A DNA stretch of 64,000 nucleotides from Pseudomonas anatoliensis (lineage in GTDB: Bacteria; Pseudomonadota; Gammaproteobacteria; Pseudomonadales; Pseudomonadaceae), in contig NZ_JACVHC010000007.1 of NCBI RefSeq assembly GCF_017976235.1, positions 248,001-312,000 on the forward strand, in the 5' to 3' direction. The position numbers and the translations under genes are program-made. The stretch's first letter is position 1, and each line of letters starts with the position of its first letter. Shown piece after piece: positions 7,919 through 14,390 of this stretch. The notes beneath the pieces are model-generated. The model made no database searches. It was given only the letters and a program-made list of their open reading frames with translations, and was not told where the DNA came from.

Positions 7919-8664
7919 GCTGCGCCCTCCAAGGCATCTTCAAGGTCTGCTTTACGGGCGTCTTTGGCGCGCGTGAATTTGAGTTTGTGGGCAGCGCACT
8001 CTGGTTCGGTTTTGCGCAAGTCCAGCTTGCGCATCGCTGATTTGTAGAGCTGCTCCAACTCGTTGAGTGATTGCGCGGTACCGATCAGGCGGAGTGTTTC
8101 ATTTAGCCAATCGCGGTATTCGGCAGCCAAACGTTCCTTCGCTTCGATCTTGTCCTCGGCGCGTTCAATTTCTGCTTCACCTAGGCGTTCGTTGACGTAG
8201 TGAATGTCGTCGTAAAGACCCAAGCGAACGTCGGCGGAGAAGCCGAGCTGACTCAGACACTTGCCGATCGCATCAGTGAGGGATTTCTTTGGGGCATCGA
8301 AGTCAGTGCTGATGCTCCCGAATTTGTTCTGAGTGATGAAAGGTGTGTGCCCGTAGTGCGTAATTGTCTTGCGCTCACCGTCGCCGCCCAAGTACCAAAG
8401 CGCGACCTTGAGGGTGTGCACCTGGGCATGTGCCAGCACCGAACCTTCTTTGTTCAAAAGTGGGCCGCCGATATCGAAGCGTTCCTCGATGACGTCGTAA
8501 CCCCAGCCGGCACCGCATGGGCCGAACTGCTCAGTAGCGCGTTTAGCCAGATACTGGGCATTAACTGCAGTACCCGTGAAACCGCCGAGACCGGTGTATT
8601 CCTTTGTGAATTTTGGGTCGGTCTTTTCGACCTCTTCCCATAGAGCTAGGTTAGGTGCAGACAT
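7915..8664 (-). CDS. probable single-strand annealing recombination protein (Sak/Rad52-like)
   Basis: 249 residues. The N-terminal domain shows the pattern TDPKFTKEYTGLGGFTG, then RATEQFGPCGAGWGYDV and a later SLTDAIGKCLSQLGFSADV segment. This resembles phage single-strand annealing proteins of the Rad52-like group. The C-terminal third is a charged helical tail. GGGAGATAGTC precedes the ATG. Its place next to Gp157 in the leftward early operon is where phages keep recombination functions. The family call is by pattern only; a generic phage protein of unknown function is the alternative. Confidence 0.6.
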   Translation of the reverse strand: MSAPNLALWEEVEKTDPKFTKEYTGLGGFTGTAVNAQYLAKRATEQFGPCGAGWGYDVIEERFDIGGPLLNKEGSVLAHAQVHTLKVALWYLGGDGERKTITHYGHTPFITQNKFGSISTDFDAPKKSLTDAIGKCLSQLGFSADVRLGLYDDIHYVNERLGEAEIERAEDKIEAKERLAAEYRDWLNETLRLIGTAQSLNELEQLYKSAMRKLDLRKTEPECAAHKLKFTRAKDARKADLEDALEGAA

Positions 8665-8707
8665 GACTATCTCCCGCCGCGCAGGAGGGCGGCTTTGAAA
8701 GATGGGG

Positions 8708-8824
8708 TTATTGAGTAATGCGATCGGCGAGGGCGCTGAGCAGCATCAGGAAGGTGAAAACGCCGAGGGAGGAGAACGCGCCGCGCCAGATGATCAGGCG
8801 GCGCGCCCATTGGCGAGCGGTCAC
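8708..8824 (-). CDS. 38-residue membrane protein, GTG start
   Basis: VTARQWARRLIIWRG then a hydrophobic segment (FSSLGVFTFLMLLSALA), giving one membrane span with a basic cytoplasmic N-terminus. The GTG start overlaps the TGA of the upstream gene as GTGA, so translational coupling is likely. Function unknown. Confidence 0.6.
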   Translation of the reverse strand: MTARQWARRLIIWRGAFSSLGVFTFLMLLSALADRITQ

Positions 8825-9015
8825 GGCCGAACCTTCACGGCAATTCGTTTGCCCTTCATGGATGGCGCCAGGCGCTGCGGGAGATTAGCGACCAGCTCCT
8901 CGCGCTTGCGGCCGATCACCTCGTTGAAAGGAAGACCAAAGCCGAGCAGGGCAATCTTGTGTTCGATGTCTTCTAGCTGCTCGTCGATCAGCGATTTAAC
9001 CGGTGCCGTACTCAT
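8821..9015 (-). CDS. hypothetical phage protein (64 aa)
   Basis: MSTAPVKSLIDEQLEDIEHK... with a helical N-terminal half and a basic C-terminus. The ATG overlaps the stop of the upstream gene as ATGA, and its stop overlaps the GTG of the next gene. Part of the coupled early operon. Function unknown. Confidence 0.65.
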   Translation of the reverse strand: MSTAPVKSLIDEQLEDIEHKIALLGFGLPFNEVIGRKREELVANLPQRLAPSMKGKRIAVKVRP

Positions 9016-9203
9016 GCGTCCTCCTTGCGCCGCTGACAGGTGTCACGCAGACGTTTGCAGTAGTGGTTGAACTCGTCGATGGTGATCGCGCCGTCAGTGA
9101 AGAGGCGGGTGATCAACCCCTGAACCAGAAGGCTGATGTCTTCTTCGCCGGCGGGCGCCGACACTCCATCAAGGGCTTGGTCGATCAGGATGTGAGGGCT
9201 CAC
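9012..9203 (-). CDS. hypothetical phage protein (63 aa), GTG start
   Basis: Begins VSPHILIDQALDG at a GTG that overlaps the upstream TGA as GTGA (9203-9200). An ATG 12 codons further upstream is less likely because it would overlap the neighbour more. Contains DGAITIDEFNHYCKRL, a helical segment. Function unknown. Confidence 0.6.
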   Translation of the reverse strand: MSPHILIDQALDGVSAPAGEEDISLLVQGLITRLFTDGAITIDEFNHYCKRLRDTCQRRKEDA

Positions 9204-9637
9204 AAGTCGCCATCCACATCGTCTTCGGCCGCCTCGCACTCCGCGGCTACGGCATTGGCAGCGTGCGGGCGGAGGAAGTCGGCGGCGATCGCCTCAAGTT
9301 GCGTGACTGGGCTGTTACTCCCCAGAAGGTGCTTGGCGTGCGTCAGCGCTTCGGACGGACTGCCGACCACGACGGCCAACACCAGGTTGGCGAACGAGTC
9401 GCGATCATCCAGCCCGTCGATCTGCCGCTGGTTCAGGTGGTGCTGCAGGTGTTCGGCATATTGCGCCTTGGTCACCTTCTGGACCGGGGCAAATCGGCGC
9501 TTCCATTCCACATCCGAACCGCACACCAACTGCTCAGCGGCGCTTTCCATCCACTCCCGTTGTTCGTCCGGCTCGCTCACCGCCGGAGGCAACTTCGCAT
9601 CGTGCATGGACTGACAGATATTCATTGCTGCGTTCAT
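9200..9637 (-). CDS. hypothetical acidic phage protein (145 aa)
   Basis: Starts MNAAMNICQSMHD; GGAGGCAACC directly upstream fixes the ATG at 9637 over an in-frame ATG 16 codons earlier. Mostly helical, ending in a very acidic tail (ECEAAEDDVDGDL). Part of the early leftward operon. No family recognised. Confidence 0.65.
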   Translation of the reverse strand: MNAAMNICQSMHDAKLPPAVSEPDEQREWMESAAEQLVCGSDVEWKRRFAPVQKVTKAQYAEHLQHHLNQRQIDGLDDRDSFANLVLAVVVGSPSEALTHAKHLLGSNSPVTQLEAIAADFLRPHAANAVAAECEAAEDDVDGDL

Positions 9638-9931
9638 GGTTGCCTCCAGAGCGGCGGGTGTTGATCCAACAAAACTCGGATGCACTCATCCGCTCCGCTG
9701 GTTGCCGTTGGGCGCGGAGGGGAGTGCATTCGGGATTGGTCGGGGAAAGTGGCCCGGTCTCGCTGCTGGCGACAGACCGGGTTTGCATCATCAAGTTGTC
9801 TTCGTGGGCTGGGGTGGCCTACCGCATTCGGCCGATGCGCGGTGACATCGACGGCCTACTGTCCGCTGCCTGTATGAGTGATGGGCGCCGGACTTCAGGC
9901 TTGCCGCGCCGCGCAGGTGAATCGCTCACTT

Positions 9932-10066
9932 TTACATGGCTGCCATTCCTCTGATTGAAGGCAACTGCCGAGCATTCCTCGGTAGTTGGTTGCGATGCAG
10001 GTGGGCGGTTATAGGCCGCAGTTTCGTCCGCATCGGGGTAGGATCTGGCCGGGGCTCAACCGGCAT
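9932..10066 (-). CDS. candidate small basic protein (44 aa)
   Basis: Lies in the otherwise gene-free stretch 9638-10201. It reads MPVEPRPDPTPMRTKLRPIT, then a basic stretch and SIRGMAAM. It is rich in Arg and Pro and lies early in the PL operon, where lambda has N. No convincing ribosome site is visible. It could be an N-like antiterminator, but this is speculative. The rest of 9638-10201 shows no gene I can support. Confidence 0.35.
   Translation of the reverse strand: MPVEPRPDPTPMRTKLRPITAHLHRNQLPRNARQLPSIRGMAAM
9963..9987. other. stem-loop inside the early leader
   Basis: AACTGCCGAG - CATTC - CTCGGTAGTT gives a 10-bp stem with one G-U pair and a 5-base loop. It has no U-tract, so it is not an ordinary terminator. 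It lies inside the candidate 44-residue ORF. Confidence 0.4.
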
Positions 10067-10201
10067 TAAGCGAATGGGGCAGTCCTGAAGACTACCTGTT
10101 GGCACATCCGCCGCCCAAGGCTTGGCCTCAGATCACACCCCGATGCGCTCTCGTAGAGAGGATCGGGCAGTTAACGACAGGGCTGTCGTGGCGCTGGTTG
10201 T

Positions 10202-10651
10202 TCAGCCGCTGATTGGGTGCCTCAGCGAATGGTCAAGGGCGTCGGATTTCGCTTTGTCACTGTCGAGAAAGCGAATCGCCCAAGGCATCAAGGTCTGGAT
10301 CGTGCCATCAGCCATTTCGACGATTGCCACGCTGAAGTTTCCGGGCCCGCTCTCGAACTCTTCGTATTCAACTCCCCAGCCGTGAAACTTACCCTCGGCC
10401 GCATCTTCGATTCCTGTCCGGCGCCCGCAATTGTCGTGGAGCGCCTTCATCGTCATTACTGGTCGCATCGTCCTGCCCTCGGTTGATTTCCCGTCTGGCC
10501 CTGTCGCCAAGGCCAGCCAGTGAAATCTGTTTTTGAACCATGGCAAAAATTGCCAGAGTTCGATTTCCATCCCATGCTCGGCGCCGCGGTTTCCCCACCT
10601 GGCCGGCGTCACACATTTCGTGTTCAGTGTTATTCGCCGGCTGGCTTGCAT
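10202..10651 (-). CDS. first gene of the PL operon, hypothetical (149 aa)
   Basis: Start ATG at 10651 (MQASRRITLNTK) is chosen because GGAGGACGCC lies about 9 bases upstream. ATGs at 10570 and 10468 are alternatives. The C-terminal half (GKFHGWGVEYEEFESGPGNF, then VAIVEMADGTIQTLMPW) resembles a common small protein of Pseudomonas prophages of unknown function. It is the first sizeable gene downstream of the PL promoter. Confidence 0.55.
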   Translation of the reverse strand: MQASRRITLNTKCVTPARWGNRGAEHGMEIELWQFLPWFKNRFHWLALATGPDGKSTEGRTMRPVMTMKALHDNCGRRTGIEDAAEGKFHGWGVEYEEFESGPGNFSVAIVEMADGTIQTLMPWAIRFLDSDKAKSDALDHSLRHPISG

Positions 10652-10829
10652 GGTTTGGCGTCCTCCCATATGGGGAGTCCGGCAGGTTCCAGAGCCTGCA
10701 TGGAGATCGAAGTTTGTGTTTCGCGCTATGCCCGTTTCCGGGGATCGATCCGCGAAGATTCCAAATTGTGAAAGAGCGGCGGGTCTCTTGAGGCCCTTCG
10801 CAGTGGCTGTGTGTCGCTGCGATGGGTGA

Positions 10830-10858
10830 ACAATACCTCCGGTATTGTATATGGTCAA
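10830..10858 (-). promoter_or_regulatory. PL early leftward promoter
   Basis: On the minus strand: -35 TTGACC (10858-10853), 17-base spacer, -10 TATTGT (10835-10830). OL1 and OL2 cover both elements, so repressor binding would block it. It drives the leftward early operon. Confidence 0.8.
10831..10847. promoter_or_regulatory. repressor operator OL1
   Basis: CAATACCTCCGGTATTG, a perfect 7-bp inverted repeat around a 3-base centre. It overlaps the PL -10. The same consensus occurs at 10856, 12921, 12945 and 12970, flanking the CI-like gene region. Confidence 0.85.
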
Positions 10859-10872
10859 TACCGCCGGTCATG
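10856..10872. promoter_or_regulatory. repressor operator OL2
   Basis: CAATACCGCCGGTCATG, one consensus half-site and one weaker half-site, centred 25 bp from OL1. The same imperfect form recurs at 12970. Confidence 0.8.
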
Positions 10873-10890
10873 TATTTTTCAAAAGGCATG

Positions 10891-10915
10891 AAAAAGCCCG
10901 CTCAGTGGCGGGCTT
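10891..10915 (-). terminator. intrinsic terminator ending the repressor operon
   Basis: On the minus strand: AAGCCCGC / GCGGGCTT stem followed by a T run (the A run at 10891-10895). It lies just before PL and would stop CI-operon transcripts from entering the PL operon. Confidence 0.75.
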
Positions 10916-10944
10916 CGGATCAGATCGGGGAGGGCAGAAACAAG

Positions 10945-10967
10945 AAGCCCGGCGCTGGGCCGGGCTT
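10945..10967 (-). terminator. second stem-loop after the CI-side operon
   Basis: AAGCCCGGC - GCTGG - GCCGGGCTT, a 9-bp GC-rich stem, 10 bases after the stop of the leftward gene at 10977. It forms a tandem pair with the terminator at 10891. Confidence 0.6.
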
Positions 10968-10976
10968 GCTCACTGC

Positions 10977-11711
10977 TTACTTACTAGGCGTTTGGTTGGC
11001 CTTTATCTGTTCGAGCATTTGTTTATTTTCGAACGATTGCTGGCGAAGCTCTTGGAGGAGCTGTGCCGTATCCCTACCAGAATCGAAACTCGACGTACCA
11101 TAAGCCATCACCGCGATGACGATACCAACGACAGCGATTACGGATAAAACCGAGTTTAGGATTATGGTGCCCTTGAGTCCTCGAAGACCAGCGAGGTCCT
11201 TGTCGAGCAACTGCAAGCTATGATTCATCTCTGTGAGACCATCAGAGACTCGCTGCTCGAATTTCCCAAGGCGAGCGTCGACCTTGAGGTCTTGGTTCTC
11301 AAGATGGGCTTTCAGCTCGTCACGCGTAATTTCAGTCATGTCTTCAGTATGGACAGCATCGTCTGGCTTGTCATCATTCGATAGTTTCGGTTCTTCTCGA
11401 ACCCCCAAGTGTACGAAGGCATTCCTAACATGTTTGTCATAAAGCGGTAACGGCATCGGGCTCAGAAGGCTGTACATTTTCTGAAAATAGGAGTCGTGTA
11501 AAAAACCGAGAGGGCCTAGCGCTGCCTTTGATGTTAAGGATTTTTCATATCTTTCTAGCAGTCGTGTGAATTCATCAACTGAATAATCTGACTGAATGCC
11601 TTGCAGAACCTCATCAAGATTCTTGTTCTCGCAATCATCATTAGAAGGGTTGGTAGCAAGCCCTATGCCATTAGGAAGATGGTAGTCCTGAAACAATCTA
11701 GGATTGCTCAT
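10977..11711 (-). CDS. rex-position membrane protein with coiled coil (unknown family)
   Basis: 244 residues from the ATG at 11711 (MSNPRLFQDYH), which has GGAGCGG upstream and overlaps the previous gene by 14 bases. Residues 1-110 are a soluble domain. Residues 128-178 look like a coiled coil (ENQDLKVDARLGKFEQRV). One membrane segment lies at about 182-204 (TIILNSVLSVIAVVGIVIAV), followed by a short polar helical tail. It is last in the CI operon, between the repressor and OL, where lambda carries rexA-rexB, and should therefore be expressed in the lysogen. No known family recognised; superinfection exclusion is inferred from position only. Confidence 0.65.
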   Translation of the reverse strand: MSNPRLFQDYHLPNGIGLATNPSNDDCENKNLDEVLQGIQSDYSVDEFTRLLERYEKSLTSKAALGPLGFLHDSYFQKMYSLLSPMPLPLYDKHVRNAFVHLGVREEPKLSNDDKPDDAVHTEDMTEITRDELKAHLENQDLKVDARLGKFEQRVSDGLTEMNHSLQLLDKDLAGLRGLKGTIILNSVLSVIAVVGIVIAVMAYGTSSFDSGRDTAQLLQELRQQSFENKQMLEQIKANQTPSK

Positions 11712-12084
11712 CCGACCGCTCCCGCAAGAGTTGGATACGACCTTGCACCATCGCTGCGTTGAGGAAAATCGTGTTTGCACACGTCAAGCAAGTCAGGGCG
11801 TAATGATAATTTGGAAGCTCCTTACCGTTCATTCCAACCGTACCGCCACCAGGTGCTCTTAGCGGGAATTGGCATGGGGCAACGACGTCTTTCGTAACCC
11901 CTGCCTCGTCTGTTAAGCCTATCGTCGAACAGCCCCATTGGTTACTTGAGCAAACCGGGCATAAAAATCTCGACCCTCTTTGAGGCGCAATCGTATCCAG
12001 GTAGGCGAAAATCTCCTTGGGCTCACACCAGTAAGGCATGTCGTGAATTCCACCAATATTCACCATATCCGGCTCTGTGCTCAC
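11698..12084 (-). CDS. rex-position zinc-ribbon-like protein (unknown family)
   Basis: 128 residues with a GTG start (12084) 34 bases after the repressor stop. Two cysteine pairs, CPVC (42-45) and CLTC (99-102), could form one zinc ribbon spanning an insertion; a further Cys71 lies between them. It overlaps the membrane-protein gene downstream by 14 bases, so the two are translated together. Its position in the CI operon indicates lysogenic expression. No function is known. A sensor role paired with the membrane protein, as in lambda Rex, is speculative. Confidence 0.6.
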   Translation of the reverse strand: MSTEPDMVNIGGIHDMPYWCEPKEIFAYLDTIAPQRGSRFLCPVCSSNQWGCSTIGLTDEAGVTKDVVAPCQFPLRAPGGGTVGMNGKELPNYHYALTCLTCANTIFLNAAMVQGRIQLLRERSDEQS

Positions 12085-12118
12085 GTGCTCTCCATGCGCT
12101 GCGCGCTTAATTTATTAC

Positions 12119-12910
12119 TTACAGCATCCCGCCACGCCAAACGACGCGCCCGATGATCCGTACTTCGTTTATTTCGCCGTCGCGCAAAATCTCGTCGCCG
12201 TAACGCGCCTTGTCAGAGTTGTCGCTACGGATAATCCAGCCCTCGATATCCGACTTCACCAGGCGCTTCACGATCGTCCCTTTGGTGGCGCTCTGCATGG
12301 CGAAGATCTGGCCGTCTTTAGGCTCAATCTTTGATTCATCCACCAGCAGCACGTCGCCATCGTTGATGGTGGGCTCCATGCTGTGACCGTTCGCGTAAAT
12401 GACGTCCAGGTGTCGCTGGTTCAGGTTGTTCGCGCGCAGCCAAGACGACTTGAACGCCATGACGCCACGAATCTCTACGTGAGGGTTGTCGTCGCCTTCA
12501 CCGGTCGAGCCGCGTGCGGTGAGCTGCAATACGCCTGTGTAGGCCGGCTCATTTCGGAGATCGAAGCTCCTCGCCGGTACGCGAATGTCGTCTGTCTCTC
12601 GATGAGTAGGGCGCATATCCGGAAGCGAAGCCGCCATCTTCTCGATCTGAGCGGCAAGTGTTGGACTTATATCCGACACAGGGACCTGCAGCGCTTTCGC
12701 AAAAACCACAGCAGCATTGACGCTCAAGGCTGTGCGCCCATTCATAAAGTGGCTCACAGCGCCTTGCGTCACGCCATCGCCCAGTTCTGCGGCGAGTTTT
12801 TCTTGGGTGAGCTTCAGCTCCCCGCGCTTTGCCTGGAAGAGGGATTTCAGACGAGCGCTGTCTTGCAGCTGCCAGTCAGATAACGGAAGCCGTCGGGAGT
12901 CTTTTTTCAT
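12119..12910 (-). CDS. CI-like repressor with S24/LexA-type autoprotease domain
   Basis: 263 residues. Helix-turn-helix around 34-60 (LTQEKLAAELGDGVTQGAVS) and a C-terminal S24 peptidase domain with catalytic Ser177 (GHSMEP) and Lys215 (GTIVKRL). It represses PL and PR by binding the five CAATACC-type operators, and the S24 domain suggests RecA-stimulated self-cleavage after DNA damage. I see no Ala-Gly or Cys-Gly dipeptide in the linker (81-170), where many relatives are cut. Transcribed leftward from PRM with the two rex-position genes downstream. Confidence 0.9.
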   Translation of the reverse strand: MKKDSRRLPLSDWQLQDSARLKSLFQAKRGELKLTQEKLAAELGDGVTQGAVSHFMNGRTALSVNAAVVFAKALQVPVSDISPTLAAQIEKMAASLPDMRPTHRETDDIRVPARSFDLRNEPAYTGVLQLTARGSTGEGDDNPHVEIRGVMAFKSSWLRANNLNQRHLDVIYANGHSMEPTINDGDVLLVDESKIEPKDGQIFAMQSATKGTIVKRLVKSDIEGWIIRSDNSDKARYGDEILRDGEINEVRIIGRVVWRGGML

Positions 12911-12915
12911 GGAGT

Positions 12916-12947
12916 GATGTTATTACCCACGGTATTTACTTAACCAA
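12916..12947 (-). promoter_or_regulatory. PRM, repressor maintenance promoter
   Basis: On the minus strand: -35-like TTGGTT (12947-12942), 16-base spacer, -10 TAATAA (about 12925-12920), 10-15 bases before the CI start codon. The weak -35 is typical of promoters activated by a bound repressor. No strong ribosome site is visible before the CI ATG. Confidence 0.55.
12921..12937. promoter_or_regulatory. repressor operator OR3
   Basis: TATTACCCACGGTATTT, the repressor-proximal and least conserved operator. It overlaps the PRM -10 region, the site expected for Cro control of the repressor. Confidence 0.75.
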
Positions 12948-12961
12948 TATCGCCGGTATTG
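12945..12961. promoter_or_regulatory. repressor operator OR2
   Basis: CAATATCGCCGGTATTG, one mismatch from a perfect 7-bp inverted repeat. Its centre is 24 bp from OR3 and 25 bp from OR1, the spacing for co-operative dimers on one DNA face. Confidence 0.85.
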
Positions 12962-12988
12962 ACTGTTAACAATACCGGCGGTCATACT
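12959..12988 (+). promoter_or_regulatory. PR early rightward promoter
   Basis: -35 TTGACT (12959-12964) and -10 CATACT (12983-12988), spacer 18. OR1 and OR2 cover it. It drives cro and the rightward early genes. Confidence 0.75.
12970..12986. promoter_or_regulatory. repressor operator OR1
   Basis: CAATACCGGCGGTCATA, the counterpart of OL2 with one strong and one weak half-site, lying between the PR -35 and -10. Confidence 0.8.
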
Positions 12989-13018
12989 TGTGGCGAAATC
13001 TACGCAGAGGACGCCGCA

Positions 13019-13213
13019 ATGCGCCGAATCCCACTCACCGAATTTGCCAAAGAACACGGGCATACAAAGGCCGCGCAGCTGCTCGGCTGTACGCAGGGCG
13101 CCCTCAGCAAGGCGATCCGCGTAGGCCGTGATGTGTACGTGACCCTCGAAGACGACGGCAGCTTGTCGGCGCAAGAGCAGCGTCCGTTTCCGTCCCAGAA
13201 ATCCGCCGCATAA
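13019..13213 (+). CDS. cro: Cro-like regulator
   Basis: 64 residues starting MRRIPLTEFAKEHGHTKAA, then LLGCTQGALSKAIRVGRDV, a helix-turn-helix of lambda Cro type, and a C-terminal strand with RPFPSQK. AGAGGACG precedes the ATG at 13019. It is the first rightward gene after PR and divergent from the repressor. It should bind the same operators and switch off the repressor during lytic growth. Confidence 0.85.
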   Translation: MRRIPLTEFAKEHGHTKAAQLLGCTQGALSKAIRVGRDVYVTLEDDGSLSAQEQRPFPSQKSAA

Positions 13214-13242
13214 CCAATTTCAACAGCCAGGAGCATCGAAGC

Positions 13243-13443
13243 ATGTACATGGACCCCAATCAAAAGCGCGCCATCCCGGTGAAGGTTCGTTTTGAACCAG
13301 TGCTTGATCGGATTCTGCGTAAGGCCGCGACCAAAACCCGTATGCAGCACGCCACCTACCTCTACGAAATCATCGAGTGGGCAGTGGCCAATGGCGTGAT
13401 CGAGGAACTCATGCAGGACAAACAAGAAGATATCGCGGGCTAG
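13243..13443 (+). CDS. small putative DNA-binding protein (66 aa)
   Basis: MYMDPNQKRAIPVKVRFEPV followed by two helices (LDRILRKAATKTRMQHATYL...). A beta-strand followed by two helices is compatible with a ribbon-helix-helix fold. It occupies the place of lambda cII, but no CII motif is seen. CCAGGAGCATCG lies upstream of the ATG. Confidence 0.6.
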   Translation: MYMDPNQKRAIPVKVRFEPVLDRILRKAATKTRMQHATYLYEIIEWAVANGVIEELMQDKQEDIAG

Positions 13444-13462
13444 AGGCCTTTTGGAGGCCCGA

Positions 13463-13675
13463 ATGAGCATTGAACTTGAAAAGCTGCCTCCGCAAACGCG
13501 GAAAAGGGTGGAGGAGTTGATGCGCGCCAATGGCTGGAGCTTCAGTCGCGCCATCAACGAAATGACCGAAACCGCCATCGCTAGTGGCGCGCTTTCGGAA
13601 GTTGGAAGGAGAAGGGCGAGGGTATTGGAATTGGTGCCCCGAATTAGCCCCTCTGAGAGGGACTCTTCGGGGTAG
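13463..13675 (+). CDS. small phage regulatory-type protein (70 aa)
   Basis: Starts MSIELEKLPPQTRKRVEEL; GGAGG 7 bases upstream sets the ATG at 13463. Residues 1-45 form two or three helices with a possible ribbon-helix-helix or helix-turn-helix fold. It follows the previous small gene by 20 bases. Function unknown. Confidence 0.6.
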   Translation: MSIELEKLPPQTRKRVEELMRANGWSFSRAINEMTETAIASGALSEVGRRRARVLELVPRISPSERDSSG

Positions 13676-13709
13676 GCAAGAGGCCCTCACCAATCAGCGG
13701 GCACAAAAA

Positions 13710-13730
13710 AGCCGGGATTGCGCCCCGGCT
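13710..13730 (-). terminator. bidirectional-type stem-loop
   Basis: AGCCGGG - 7-base loop - CCCGGCT. The A run before it (13705-13710) gives a T run on the minus strand, so it works best as a terminator for leftward transcription. On the plus strand it lacks a U-tract, so PR transcripts could read through. Confidence 0.55.
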
Positions 13731-13760
13731 AATTGCTACATCAAGTTGAGGCAATCTTAT

Positions 13761-14390
13761 ATGGAACAGGCAAAACAAAGCAATACCGTCGGTGTCGCGA
13801 CACGTTTCGACTCCGAAGAAAAAGTGTCGCGGAGAGAAATCGAATCTCTTCTCACCCAAAAAGAAGCATTGGAGCTTTTTGAAATCCGGGATGGGAACCT
13901 CATCAATAAGGTGGCTCGCGGTCGGCGAGCAAAGCCAGGCTGTCTCGCTGGGTCTCCAAATGGTGATGGGTATTTGCGGGTCCGCGTGAAAGGCGCGCAG
14001 TTCCGTGTTCATCGAATCATTTGGCTTATGACTTACGGTCGCTGGCCTGAAGGACAGATCGACCACGTCAATGGTGTCCGAGACGACAACCGCATTGAGA
14101 ACATGCGCGAAGTTACGGCCCAGGGAAACCAACGAAATCAGCACATCCGAATAGACAACACTTCCGGCGTGACCGGTGTCGCGCTTGAGTGCGGCCTCTG
14201 GACTGCTCGAATCAAGGTCAGCGGCAAGAAGATCCGTCTCGGCAGATTCTCGACTCTGAGCGAAGCAACGGCAGCGAGAAAGGCCGCTGAGCTGGTTCTC
14301 GGTTTCCATCCCAATCATGGCGCAACTGACGAGGCTCGGAAGTTTGGGCGTCGCAGATCGGCTGTGCCCCAAGCAAAGAGGGTTGCGTAA
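13761..14390 (+). CDS. HNH endonuclease with AP2-type DNA-binding domain
   Basis: 209 residues. The HNH domain (RVHRIIWLMTYGRWPEG, QIDHVNGVRDDNRIENM, QGNQRNQ) is followed by an AP2-like domain (SGVTGVALECGLWTARIKVS... RLGRFST). This pairing is typical of free-standing homing-type nucleases in phage genomes. The stop overlaps the next ATG (TAATG). The first codons contain a 36-bp repeated inverted-repeat element (13795-13830), which encodes VATRF. It is often mobile and non-essential. Confidence 0.8.
   Translation: MEQAKQSNTVGVATRFDSEEKVSRREIESLLTQKEALELFEIRDGNLINKVARGRRAKPGCLAGSPNGDGYLRVRVKGAQFRVHRIIWLMTYGRWPEGQIDHVNGVRDDNRIENMREVTAQGNQRNQHIRIDNTSGVTGVALECGLWTARIKVSGKKIRLGRFSTLSEATAARKAAELVLGFHPNHGATDEARKFGRRRSAVPQAKRVA
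13795..13830. repeat. dispersed inverted-repeat element, copy 1
   Basis: TCGCGACACGTTTCG - 15 bases - TGTCGC. It contains GCGACAC (13797-13803) facing GTGTCGC (13824-13830). A second copy with identical spacing is at 21401-21436. This copy lies inside the coding region of the HNH-AP2 gene. Confidence 0.65.

Noticed and set aside
9534..9794. Leftward open frame of 86 codons before the gene at 9637
   Set aside because: Overlaps that gene by 100 bases in another frame; the real start of 9637 has a good ribosome site.
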